NCBI GenBank assembly: GCA_963774415.1
Contig: CAVZEU010000001.1
Location: forward strand, 682,001 to 746,000
Direction: 5' to 3'
DNA: 64,000 nucleotides
Origin: SZUA-36 sp963774415
GTDB taxonomy: Bacteria > Pseudomonadota > Gammaproteobacteria > Xanthomonadales > SZUA-36
Within the stretch, counting starts at the first letter, position 1. Each line of letters opens with the position of its first letter. A program made the translations under genes and the position numbers. The notes below the pieces were generated by a model. That model worked only from the letters and a program-made list of their open reading frames with translations. It was not told the origin of the DNA and made no database searches. Below, piece by piece: positions 52,529 to 60,895 of the stretch.

Positions 52529-53482
52529 ATGGAACGACAAAAGCTGATCATCGATTGCGACCCCGGCCAGGACGATGCCGTCATGCTGTTGCTGGCGCTG
52601 GCCTGCCCCGAGGCCTTTTCCATCCTCGGAATTACCACGGTGGCCGGCAATGTGCCGCTAGCGCTGACACAACGCAATGCGCGCATCATCTGCGAACTGG
52701 CGGGCCGCACGGACATACCGGTATTCGCCGGCTGCGACAAACCGCTCAAGCGCCGGCTCATTACCGCAGAAAGCGTTCATGGCAAAACCGGTATCGACGG
52801 CATCGAGGTGTACGAACCGACGCTGCGGTTACAGCGGCGACACGCCGTAGACTTCATCGTTGAGACCCTGGCCGTGGCGGCACCGGACTCGGTTACATTG
52901 GTGCCGACCGGACCGCTGACCAATATTGCCGCAGCCATCGAGCGCCGGCCGGGGATTCTCGCCTCGGTGCGCCAGATCGTGCTCATGGGCGGCGCGATGC
53001 GCGAAGGGGGCCATACATCCCCGGCGGCCGAATTCAATATGCTGGTGGACCCCGAAGCTGCGCAAATCGTTCTGCGATGCGGCCGCCCGCTTACCATCGC
53101 TCCGCTCGACGTCACTCAGCAGGCGCTGGCAACGCCGGCCCGCGTGGAATCACTGCGCGCATTGCGTTCACGGGTCACAGACGCGGTTGTCGGCATGCTC
53201 GAATACTGCAAACGCCGCGACGTACATAAATACGGTATCGAGGGAGCCCCGTTGCACGACCCGTGCACCATCGCCTACCTGCTGAAACCCGGCCTTTTCA
53301 GGAGTAAACCGTGCAACGTGGAAGTAGAAACCTCATCGGCGTTAACGCTCGGCCACACCGTCGTCGATTTCTGGGAAGTGACGAACCGGCCAAAGAACGC
53401 CACATGGCTGTACCAACTCGACAGCGGTGGTTTTTTCAGGCTTTTGCGCGAATGTCTGGCCAGGTACCAGGCCCGTGGCTGA
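52529..53482 (+). CDS. Inosine/uridine-preferring nucleoside hydrolase
   Basis: A 317-residue enzyme hydrolysing ribonucleosides. The calcium-binding aspartate cluster IIDCDPGQDDAVMLLLAL is at residues 7-24, followed by TVAGNVPLALTQRNARIICE, TGPLTNIAAAIERRP, VLMGGAMREGGHTSPAAEFN and the C-terminal PLHDPCTIAYLLKP. ATG at 52529. Its stop overlaps the GTG of the ribokinase fragment by eight bases, so hydrolysis and ribose phosphorylation were once coupled. It follows the MFS remnant, perhaps once a nucleoside transporter. Confidence 0.93.
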   Translation: MERQKLIIDCDPGQDDAVMLLLALACPEAFSILGITTVAGNVPLALTQRNARIICELAGRTDIPVFAGCDKPLKRRLITAESVHGKTGIDGIEVYEPTLRLQRRHAVDFIVETLAVAAPDSVTLVPTGPLTNIAAAIERRPGILASVRQIVLMGGAMREGGHTSPAAEFNMLVDPEAAQIVLRCGRPLTIAPLDVTQQALATPARVESLRALRSRVTDAVVGMLEYCKRRDVHKYGIEGAPLHDPCTIAYLLKPGLFRSKPCNVEVETSSALTLGHTVVDFWEVTNRPKNATWLYQLDSGGFFRLLRECLARYQARG

Positions 53483-53705
53483 ACCCGTCTCCACCGCCAT
53501 AATCAGTTCGGTCAACCTGGGCACCGTCGCCCGCGTCGACGCATTCCCGCGGCCCGGTGAAACCATCAGCGGCGCGGCCATGAACCGTTTTGGCGGCGGC
53601 AAGGGCAACAACCAGGCGCTGGCTGCGCAGCGTCTGGGCGCCCGCACGGAACTCATCGCCAAGGTCGGCAAGAATTCGGCGGCCTATGTGAAAAGCCCGG
53701 GCTGA
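53475..53705 (+). pseudogene. Truncated ribokinase-like (PfkB) fragment
   Basis: About 76 codons. It starts with GTG in the last codons of the hydrolase and carries the PfkB N-terminal signature PGETISGAAMNRFGGGKGNN and AAQRLGARTELIAKVGKN, then ends after SAAYVKSPG. A ribokinase is ~300 residues, so the C-terminal three-quarters, including the catalytic GAGD motif, is missing. The deletion lies just before the poly-C tract near 53740. Confidence 0.8.
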
Positions 53706-53757
53706 GGTCCGCGGGAGGCCTCCTCATATCCCGCCCCCCCGACAGCACCACGGTCCG

Positions 53758-54459
53758 TCAGGACCCGGTTGCCTCTCCAGGAGCCGCCTTCTTGACGGTC
53801 TTTCGCGCCTCGTCGAGCATGTTACGGATCGCTTTCGCCCAGCCCTTCATCAGGCGCCTCGCGTCGGCGCGGTTGCTGACGGAAGTCCGCCACTCGAAGT
53901 AGCCCTTGCGGTAATCGCGTTTGCGGTCGGTGGCCGTCACGATCTTGTCGCCGGTGACGGAGTCGTACAGATCCAGATGCAGCGTCATTTCACCGGCCGA
54001 CTCGGAGAAGCTGTGGCTCGTCGTCGTTTTATCCACGTCCGGCGCAACGATGTCCAGATCGACAATGGCCGGTACGATCTTGAGGACGTCGTCGCCCGGT
54101 CCCGTGGCCATCTGGTAGCCGGCGGCGGTGAGTTCCTTGGTCAGGACTTCCCGAAATATCGAAGCCATGTCCTTTCGTATCCGGTCCATGTCCTTGTTAT
54201 CCACCTTGAAAGGATTGGTGCGGTTTTGGTCCCGTTTCCAGTTCTTCTTGAAGGCGACCGTGGCATCTTCCAGCCAGATACGTTTGTACGCGCCCAGATC
54301 GGCATCCGTGTCCGCATAAACAGTCGCCAGGTCTGAATCCCCCACCAATTGCATACCTTCGTTGTTGACAGCGGGCATCTCGCTTTTGGCCCAGGCAGGC
54401 ACGCCGGCGAGAACACCGAAAGAGAGCATCAAGACCACTGCGGGCAGTTGTTTATTCAT
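53758..54459 (-). CDS. DUF3313-family exported protein
   Basis: A 233-residue protein with signal peptide (MNKQLPAVVLMLSFGVLAG, cleavage near PAWA) and the DUF3313 pattern: YKRIWLEDATVAFKKNWKRD, FREVLTKELTAAGYQMATGP and LHLDLYDSVTGDKIVTATDR. Families of this type are usually lipoproteins or periplasmic with unknown role; here there is no lipobox. It ends near a basic tail (KTVKKAAPGE). ATG at 54459. Confidence 0.85.
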   Translation of the reverse strand: MNKQLPAVVLMLSFGVLAGVPAWAKSEMPAVNNEGMQLVGDSDLATVYADTDADLGAYKRIWLEDATVAFKKNWKRDQNRTNPFKVDNKDMDRIRKDMASIFREVLTKELTAAGYQMATGPGDDVLKIVPAIVDLDIVAPDVDKTTTSHSFSESAGEMTLHLDLYDSVTGDKIVTATDRKRDYRKGYFEWRTSVSNRADARRLMKGWAKAIRNMLDEARKTVKKAAPGEATGS

Positions 54460-54625
54460 CGCAAAGTTCTCCTCTATCAGTCTGGTTTAAATTATGCCCC
54501 GCAATACCCTGTTGTTGTAATTTCATAATTTCTCTGACAAATCCCGGCAGGTCAAGTTTCATGGCGGCAGCGAGCGGCGGCTTTCGCGGCGAGTAAGCAT
54601 TTGCCGGCTCGGCGCCGGAATACGG

Positions 54626-56953
54626 TTACGCGGATGGCCGCTGCGGTTCCGCGGTCTCAGGCGGGGCGCTTTCCTCATCCTCAGGGGCCGGCGGGAGACC
54701 TTCCTCATCCTCAGCTTCCTGATCCTGCGGGGCCGGCGGAAGCTCGTCTTCGTCCTGCACGACATGAATATCCCGCTGCGGGAACGGTATCTTGATTCCC
54801 GCTTCACGGAAACGCGTCTCGAGCGCCCACAGGAAACTCGAGCGCACGCGGAAGGGCCGGCGTACGCCCTGCCGGCTGACCCAGGCCCGCAACTCGAATT
54901 CCAGTGCGCTGTCACCGAAACTCATCAGCATGACGGCCGGTTCGCGCCCCGGCATGTTCAACAGGACGAAATCCATCTCGGTGGCCGCCTCCAGGGCCAG
55001 TTCCTTGACCTTCTCCTTGTCGGACCCGTAGGCGACCCCGAACGGGATGTGCACACGGGCAAATGACTCCCGCAATGTCCAGTTGGTCAGCTTCGACGTG
55101 ACCAACTCCGAATTGGGCACGACGACGTCGACGCTGTCGTTGGTGTTGACGACCGTCGCCCTCGTGTTGATCTCCCTGACGACACCGGCCAGCCGCATGC
55201 CGCTGTTACTGTCCAGCTCGATGTAATCGCCGATCCTGAGCGAGCCTTCGAACAACAGGATCAGGCCGGAGACGAAGTTATTGACGATCGCCTGCAAGCC
55301 AAAACCGATGCCGACCGACAGCGCTCCGGCGATCAACGCGAAGTTGGAAAAGTCCATGCCGATAGAGCCAAGGGCCGCCAGCGTGCCGACCAGGATAATG
55401 ATGTAGTGCAATACCCGGCTAAGTGTGTAAATCGCTGGACTGCTGCCGAACCGCTGACGCCCCGACACCCGTCCCAGCAGATGGCGGATAAACCAGGAGA
55501 TCAAAAACGCCAGCACCATGATCAGCAGCATCTGGATGATGCCGCCCAGCGACACCGACGCGCTGCCAATGCTGAACAGGTGGAAATCAAGCAGGTCGGA
55601 CAGGTTGTTCCAAATGGAACCGCTCACCAGGACAAGCCGCAGCCAGGCCTTGCTGAGACCGCTTTGCGTGTTCACCAATTCGCTCGAAAGCACGTCACGC
55701 AGGAGGCCGAGATCGTCACTGGTATCCCGGACCTTTTCGATCAGTTCCAGCGTGTCACGCGCCACCGAGCGCGCTATCTCTAGGTTCTTCGCCGTATTCA
55801 GGCTGTCGTCGGCCGGCGAGGTCACCAGCGTCGTCTGGCTGGTGGCGGCCCACACTTCGACCTGGCTGAGGATTTCCTCGCTTTGGCGTCTTTGCTGCTC
55901 GGAAGTCGACGTGGAGTCGAGACGGAACTCCCGCACGCCGGACCGCAGACGGTACCATTCCAGGCGCGTACGGGCCACGGCCTGCTGCAGTTCGTCCAGC
56001 GCCATTTCGGTCGAAATGCGTGTCACTTGCTGCTTGCGCAGCAGTTCGAGGCTGGAACTGACCTCATTCCCCGATATCGCGTCCAGCAAACGCTTCTGCG
56101 CCGCGGCCATTTTCTCCGTCATTTCGGTGACACGGGCCTGGGCGTTGGCGACCGCTGCCTCCAGACCCTTCAGCGTCAGACCGTTGGCATTGAGGTGGTC
56201 GTGAGCGAACGTCAATTGTGCGTTCACCCGCTCTTTTTGCTGCTGGAACTTCTCCAGTTGTTTCTGCAGATTTTCGGAGCGCTTGAGTGCGAGTTGGTAT
56301 TCGATCTGCACCGAAACCAGGTTCAGGCCGGACAAAATACGGCCCGGCGACTCGACCGCCTTGGCGTTGTAAACGCGAAGCATGCCGTCACGCCGTTGCC
56401 GCAACAACTCGACCTGGCGCCTCGTCTGGTCCATTTCGAGGTTGATCTGGGCGACCTGCTTTTCGAGGCCGCGCCACTGCGCCCGCAAGGCCAGCAGTTC
56501 ATCGAGGCTGTAGCTTTCCTTGGAAAGGACCGGTTCAAACTGTGTCCCGGAGGGCCCCTGCGCGGCAACATCCAGCAGTTCGACCAGGTTTTTCAGGTTG
56601 GCGAGGCTGTTGTGCGCGGTCACCAGGTCGTCGGGCCCGAGCCCCTTGATTCTATCCTCGATGGCGGCCAGAAACGCCTTGAGACGCTGGTTGGCGATAT
56701 CCGGCGACAGTGTTTCGAATGTCTTCCACCAGTCGACCGGCAGGTTGGCGAGGTCGGGCGGCTGCCACGTGGGCGCAGACTCAGACGACTCCGGGGGCGC
56801 TGTGTCCTTGGACAACTGTGCATGTGCCGGCAACATGCACAGCGCCAGCGCCAGCAAGACCGCCAGGCACACAGCGCGACGAAAGGCAGTGGAGTGTTGG
56901 CGGGATACGGCCCGACGCGCGGCATCGCGTCCCGCGCAAACAGTCTCAGTCAT
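54626..56953 (-). CDS. Large mechanosensitive channel protein (MscK/MscM-like)
   Basis: A ~775-residue membrane protein: signal peptide (RAVCLAVLLALALCMLPAHA), long periplasmic coiled coil (~100-400, e.g. QKERVNAQLTFAHDHLNANG), about four helices at ~430-560, and the MscS pore/beta domain: FSNFALIAGALSVGIGFGLQ, IVNNFVSGLILLFEGSLRIGD, VVREINTRATVVNTND and ELVTSKLTNW. The tail (~735-775) is acidic and has LPPAP repeated twice. It should open upon membrane tension and guard against osmotic shock. Starts at 56953 and 56968 are both possible. Confidence 0.9.
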   Translation of the reverse strand: MTETVCAGRDAARRAVSRQHSTAFRRAVCLAVLLALALCMLPAHAQLSKDTAPPESSESAPTWQPPDLANLPVDWWKTFETLSPDIANQRLKAFLAAIEDRIKGLGPDDLVTAHNSLANLKNLVELLDVAAQGPSGTQFEPVLSKESYSLDELLALRAQWRGLEKQVAQINLEMDQTRRQVELLRQRRDGMLRVYNAKAVESPGRILSGLNLVSVQIEYQLALKRSENLQKQLEKFQQQKERVNAQLTFAHDHLNANGLTLKGLEAAVANAQARVTEMTEKMAAAQKRLLDAISGNEVSSSLELLRKQQVTRISTEMALDELQQAVARTRLEWYRLRSGVREFRLDSTSTSEQQRRQSEEILSQVEVWAATSQTTLVTSPADDSLNTAKNLEIARSVARDTLELIEKVRDTSDDLGLLRDVLSSELVNTQSGLSKAWLRLVLVSGSIWNNLSDLLDFHLFSIGSASVSLGGIIQMLLIMVLAFLISWFIRHLLGRVSGRQRFGSSPAIYTLSRVLHYIIILVGTLAALGSIGMDFSNFALIAGALSVGIGFGLQAIVNNFVSGLILLFEGSLRIGDYIELDSNSGMRLAGVVREINTRATVVNTNDSVDVVVPNSELVTSKLTNWTLRESFARVHIPFGVAYGSDKEKVKELALEAATEMDFVLLNMPGREPAVMLMSFGDSALEFELRAWVSRQGVRRPFRVRSSFLWALETRFREAGIKIPFPQRDIHVVQDEDELPPAPQDQEAEDEEGLPPAPEDEESAPPETAEPQRPSA

Positions 56954-57113
56954 ATACTTTATCGTCATAAAAGTCAGGGTCGGATATTCGCCGGTCCGCT
57001 GCCAGCATGGCGAGCCAGATTCACAGTATATGGGTGTACGCCATCGGGCACCATCCCGGAATAATGGGACCGTGGCCACCGTCGTTGGATTTTCTCGTCG
57101 CCTTGACGGGCGC

Positions 57114-57929
57114 TCACTGTTTCAGTGGGTGTACCGGATGCTTGGCGCCGGGCGAGTAATACCTTTTCATCACCGGCACGAGCTTGGCCAGGCGTTGCTG
57201 GCGGTTCTCAGGGTCCGGGTGGGTGCTGAGGAACTGCGGCGGACCGCCTTTGGAGGCCGCGGCCATTTTACGCCACAGACTCACGGCGGCCGCCGGATCG
57301 TAGCCCGCCCGCGCTGCCAGTTCAATCCCGATCCGGTCGGCCTCCTTCTCGGCCGCACGGCTGTTGGGCAGATTGACCGCCAGCATTGCCGCCAGCGCGG
57401 CGCCGGTAAGCGCGATCTTGCTATTGTCCGCCACTGCGCCGACCGCCGCCACGCCGAGACCCGTCGCCATCTGCATCGACATTTTCTCGGCGGTATGGTT
57501 GGCCAGGGCGTGCGAAATCTCGTGCCCCATGACCTGCGCCAGCTCGTCATCCGTCGGCTTGACCTTTTGCAAAAGGCCCGTGTACACGGCCATGCGGCCG
57601 CCCGCCATGCACCACGCGTTGACCGTTTCGGGTTCGTCGATGACCACCACGCTCCAGTCCCACTTGGCCGTTTCTGGGCGCATCTTGATCGCCTCGGTGA
57701 CGAGTCTGCCGGTAATGGTATCGATGCGTTTATTGATCGCAGGGTCGTGATCGATTTTGCCCGACTGGTTCAGGTCCTTGACCGTCGTCAAATAAGCCTC
57801 GCGCGAAGCCACGATGGCCGATTGCTCTGACACGAGCATGAGCTGACGGCGGCCGGTCGGGCTGGTGGCACAAGCGCTAACCAGCATCAGGATCAGCGCG
57901 CTCAGGAACAGGTGTTTTGTGTTTTGCAT
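57114..57929 (-). CDS. M48-family metalloprotease lipoprotein (LoiP/BepA-like)
   Basis: A 271-residue lipoprotein (lipobox VSAC at the signal end) with the zinc motif HEISH (VMGHEISHALANHTAEK) and the third ligand in EKEADRIGIELAARAGYDP. YTGLLQKVKPTDDELAQ precedes the motif. Likely a periplasmic outer-membrane-protein quality-control protease, by family. ATG at 57929. The stop lies ~160 bp from the mechanosensitive gene's start, same strand. Confidence 0.92.
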   Translation of the reverse strand: MQNTKHLFLSALILMLVSACATSPTGRRQLMLVSEQSAIVASREAYLTTVKDLNQSGKIDHDPAINKRIDTITGRLVTEAIKMRPETAKWDWSVVVIDEPETVNAWCMAGGRMAVYTGLLQKVKPTDDELAQVMGHEISHALANHTAEKMSMQMATGLGVAAVGAVADNSKIALTGAALAAMLAVNLPNSRAAEKEADRIGIELAARAGYDPAAAVSLWRKMAAASKGGPPQFLSTHPDPENRQQRLAKLVPVMKRYYSPGAKHPVHPLKQ

Positions 57930-57996
57930 AGTGTTATCTCGCAGTCAGCGCCGGCGCGGCAGCTACACCACGCGGGCAGAAAAGAAAACTCCGTCG

Positions 57997-58779
57997 TCAT
58001 TCGCATTCGATCATGGACACTTTCCCCATTTCGTCCAGCAGCCGCGAGGCCGCATCCCGAATACCCCCTGCGGGGCCGGTTCGGGCCAGATGTTCGAGCT
58101 TTGCGGCCCGCGCCGACAGCGACCTGGCATTGAGCAGGTCCGCAGCACCGCGCAGCCGATGCGCAAGCCGTTGAAGTTCTGCCCGATCGTCATGCTCCAG
58201 CGCGGCCTGGATCTCTTTCTGCACGGCGGGCAACCGCTGCAAAAACCTGTCGATCAGCCCGTCCATGAAACCAGCGTCCCCGAAACCCTGCCCGGGCCCG
58301 TCCTCTAAACGCGTCCGGGCCGTGGGCGAACGCTCGCTGAGAAGGCTGCGCTCGATCGCAGCCAGCAAACGTTCACGGTCCACCGGCTTGGCGACAAATT
58401 CGTTCATGCCCGCCTCGAGGCAGCGCTCCGGGTCATCGTCAAGCGCCAGCGCCGTCAGTGCAATGATCGGTATCTCCACGTCAATCTGGCCCGACTTGTC
58501 GTTACGGATCGCACGGGCGGCCTCGAACCCGTCCATGACCGGCATCGAACAGTCCATGATAACAAGGTCGAAATTACCGCCCTTGAGCGCAGCAAGTACC
58601 GCACGCCCGTCAGCCACGGCCTCGGCGGTATAACCGGCGCTTTGCAAGAGCCGTTCCGTAACAGCCTGCACCACCGGATCGTCGTCGGCCACGAGCAGGT
58701 GACCCGGGGATCGCCCCGTGCCTGCCGTATCTTGCCTCAACGTCGCGTACTCCGCATGTTCGGGTCGGGAGGTAGTCAT
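57997..58779 (-). CDS. Receiver-Hpt phosphorelay protein
   Basis: A 260-residue cytoplasmic protein: receiver (~27-145; VADDDPV, Asp in LVIMDCSMPVMDG, Lys in VAKPVD) linked to a histidine phosphotransfer domain (~165-255) with AHRLRGAADLL carrying the phospho-His. There is no kinase in it. It could relay phosphate from a hybrid kinase to a response regulator, perhaps the NarL-type regulator encoded divergently next to it. ATG at 58779. Confidence 0.9.
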   Translation of the reverse strand: MTTSRPEHAEYATLRQDTAGTGRSPGHLLVADDDPVVQAVTERLLQSAGYTAEAVADGRAVLAALKGGNFDLVIMDCSMPVMDGFEAARAIRNDKSGQIDVEIPIIALTALALDDDPERCLEAGMNEFVAKPVDRERLLAAIERSLLSERSPTARTRLEDGPGQGFGDAGFMDGLIDRFLQRLPAVQKEIQAALEHDDRAELQRLAHRLRGAADLLNARSLSARAAKLEHLARTGPAGGIRDAASRLLDEMGKVSMIECE

Positions 58780-58873
58780 CGATCTTATTTCGAGTATAGC
58801 CGTTCCCCGGCCGGGATACAGCGTGCCTGCCTGGATTCCGCCTCATTCCCGTGTATTGCCCTCGTTAATAAGC

Positions 58874-58879
58874 TAAAAT
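58874..58879 (+). promoter_or_regulatory. Candidate -10 box for the NarL-type regulator
   Basis: TAAAAT 47 bases upstream of the regulator start, within the AT-rich divergent intergenic segment. No matching -35 hexamer was seen at 17 bp. Confidence 0.3.
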
Positions 58880-58925
58880 GTTCGACAGCTGAATTGTTTT
58901 TTTCACGGATTGAAGGGTTTACTCA

Positions 58926-59561
58926 ATGCGGCGAACACGAGTGTTCCTTGCCGACGACCACACGCTGTTGCTGGAGGCGTTTACCAACCTGCTCGAACCC
59001 AAGTGTGAAATCGTCGGCACGGCGTCGGACGGCAGGGAAATGCTGAAGATGGTCGCCAAGCTGGAGCCGGACGTGGTCGTACTGGACATTTCGATGCCCA
59101 ACTTGAACGGATTCGACGCCGGCGAGAAGCTCAAGAAACGGCTGCCTGGCATCAAACTGATCTTTCTCACCGTCAACGAGGACCCGGACATGGTCACCGA
59201 GGCGTTCCGTATCGGCGCAAACGGGTACTTACTCAAGAATTCCGCGGCGTCTGAGCTGTTCCAGGCGATCGACGTTGTCATGGAAGGCAGCAATTACGTC
59301 ACCCCCAAGATTGCCCGCGGTATGATCTCTTCGTTCATCAAGAACCCCGGCGGCGAAAAGATCCATGGATCACTGAGCCTGCGCCAGCGCGAAGTCCTGC
59401 AGTTGCTGGCGGAAGGCCACACGATGAAGGAAGTCGCCTCGATCCTCAATATCACGCCAAGGACGGTCGCATTTCACAAGTACCAGATCATGGAGGACCT
59501 GGGCATAAAAACCAATTCCGAGCTGATCCAGTACGCGATCAAACACGGCTTCGTCGCCTGA
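58926..59561 (+). CDS. NarL/LuxR-family response regulator
   Basis: A 211-residue regulator: receiver (ADDHTLL, Asp in VVVLDISMPNLNGFD, Lys in LLKNSA) and a LuxR-type HTH (SLRQREVLQLLAEGHTMKEV, ILNITPRTVAFHKYQIM). Divergently placed to the receiver-Hpt gene. Together they could form the receiving end of a phosphorelay. ATG at 58926. Confidence 0.93.
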   Translation: MRRTRVFLADDHTLLLEAFTNLLEPKCEIVGTASDGREMLKMVAKLEPDVVVLDISMPNLNGFDAGEKLKKRLPGIKLIFLTVNEDPDMVTEAFRIGANGYLLKNSAASELFQAIDVVMEGSNYVTPKIARGMISSFIKNPGGEKIHGSLSLRQREVLQLLAEGHTMKEVASILNITPRTVAFHKYQIMEDLGIKTNSELIQYAIKHGFVA

Positions 59562-59849
59562 ACGCAATACCGGTCTCGTATTTTTACCCGGCAACGCTGT
59601 AAAAATTGCCAGTGCCGGAAAACATCCAACCGGCGGATGATGCAGCCGTGGAGTAAGCCACGCAATTCAGACCCAGCAACGACGGAAGTTCTTCAAGACA
59701 TCGCACTGAAGTTCATATGGATTTGACTTTCGTGCCCGCTATGCCGGCGCCGTGAGTTCATAGGGAATTGATTCACGGCGCTTCGGCATATTTCGCAGTG
59801 TCTTGATCGAACGCGGCCGCCGCCTTTCGATAGCGCGCCGTGGCCAGCC
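59562..59849. other. Intergenic region with no supported feature
   Basis: About 290 bp between the NarL-type gene and the small minus-strand ORF. Several short inverted repeats and one TTTTT run (59579) were noted, but no clear terminator or gene. Confidence 0.4.
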
Positions 59850-60011
59850 TTATTCGGGCGGATTCCAGCGGTACCGCTCGAGGTGTTTATTGCACTTCTC
59901 GCAAACCCACAAAATCTTGTCGTCGTCTTTTTTGAGCTGGCGATAGGTGACGTCCTTTTTCCAAACGTGGGAACAGTTAAATTGTTTGAAAAATCTGAAT
60001 TTCAGTTTCAT
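59850..60011 (-). CDS. Small zinc-ribbon-like protein (53 aa)
   Basis: A 53-codon frame from ATG at 60011 to TAA at 59850-59852. The protein begins MKLKFRFFKQFNCSHVWKKD and contains CSH and, 30 residues later, CEKC: the spacing of a small zinc ribbon (C-x-H...C-x2-C), and it ends HLERYRWNPPE. No strong ribosome site was seen, but the ATG overlaps the TGA of the ORF just upstream (ATGA), as in translational coupling. Rich in Lys and aromatic residues; not recognised. It lies near the pilin cluster but is oriented away from it. Confidence 0.6.
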   Translation of the reverse strand: MKLKFRFFKQFNCSHVWKKDVTYRQLKKDDDKILWVCEKCNKHLERYRWNPPE

Positions 60012-60211
60012 TGGTTACACTGAGTAACAGCTTCAGTCCTGTTGACGGCATACCGCGAAATACGCACTTTGCTGGGGTACGGATGCCATTGATTATCACC
60101 GTTAAATAAAAGCAATTGCAAGCCGCGCGCGACGCAGTGCCCATACTCGCAAATTTTCAGGGTAAGCCTGTCATTTTCTACAGTAGACCACGCGGCCCCC
60201 AAAGCGCACAT
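60008..60211 (-). CDS. Possible small protein (67 aa), coupled with the zinc-ribbon ORF
   Basis: Starts ATG at 60211 and stops at 60008 in an ATGA overlap with the 53-aa ORF. Sequence segments LTLKICEYGHCVARGLQLLL and NQWHPYPSKVRISRYA show no family I know. The overlap is the main reason to list it. It may instead be untranslated sequence upstream of the zinc-ribbon gene. Confidence 0.3.
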   Translation of the reverse strand: MCALGAAWSTVENDRLTLKICEYGHCVARGLQLLLFNGDNQWHPYPSKVRISRYAVNRTEAVTQCNQ

Positions 60212-60321
60212 TTATCCACACGGCTATAAAGCTCGGCACCCGGTGCGTTCATTCCAAGCCACCAGCAAAGCGACGCAAGCGTCGGGTGACCATCCAGGGA
60301 AGACGATACAAGGGAACATCG
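60212..60321. other. Leader/promoter region of the minor-pilin operon
   Basis: Contains two short hairpins: GCAC/GTGC near 60237-60247 and CGACGC/GCGTCG near 60270. Considered for a c-di-GMP riboswitch; the match is insufficient. The AAGGGAAC ribosome site for fimT is at 60310-60317. Confidence 0.4.
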
Positions 60322-60876
60322 ATGAAAACAGCGAAATACCAGGCCGGCGTGACACTCAATGAGCTACTGGTCGCATTGTCGGTAATCGCGATTCTGTTGA
60401 CGCTCAGCGTGCCGTCCTATTCCGAGTTCATTACCAAGCGCAGCGTGGCCGGCGCAGCCGAATTGATAACGACGTTTTTCGAGAATGTCAAAATGGAATC
60501 GGTCAAACGCAACGATTACATCACGATCAACTACAAGAAATCCGGCGCGAACTGGTGTATCGGCGCGGTCAGCGGCAAGGACGTTACCTGCGACTGCATG
60601 GCCACGACACCCGAGTGCCTGATCGATTCGGTACCCACGGTACTCTCAAATACGACCTACGCCCAGTTCGACGGTTTGAATGCGGCGTTTACCGACGGTA
60701 CCGTGAGCTTCGACCCGGTGCGCGGCATCCTGACCGACCCTTCCAAGTCGGTCAGCATGCAAATTCAGGACACGGCTGAATCCTTCAAGGTCAACATCAG
60801 TGTCAACGCCACTGGCAGCGTCAGGGCGTGCAGCCCCGCCGGCGAGAAACTGGTCGGGTTCCAGACATGCATCTAG
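60322..60876 (+). CDS. fimT: Type IV minor pilin, FimT/GspH-like
   Basis: A 184-residue prepilin with a short leader (MKTAKYQAG) and VTLNELLVALSVIAILLTLS: Gly at -1, Glu at +5, cleaved and N-methylated by PilD in this family. The C-terminal domain has a Cys-rich patch (CDCMATTPECLID) likely disulphide-bonded. ATG at 60322 after AAGGGAAC. First of the fimT-pilW-pilX-pilV cluster, which primes pilus assembly. Confidence 0.88.
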   Translation: MKTAKYQAGVTLNELLVALSVIAILLTLSVPSYSEFITKRSVAGAAELITTFFENVKMESVKRNDYITINYKKSGANWCIGAVSGKDVTCDCMATTPECLIDSVPTVLSNTTYAQFDGLNAAFTDGTVSFDPVRGILTDPSKSVSMQIQDTAESFKVNISVNATGSVRACSPAGEKLVGFQTCI

Positions 60877-60895
60877 ACGCCGTCGCAGATTCAAC

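Noticed and set aside
60212..60321. Possible c-di-GMP (GEMM) riboswitch upstream of fimT
   Set aside because: Only a GACGCAA-like segment is present; the CACGCACAGGGCAAACC-type half and the correct order of helices are missing.
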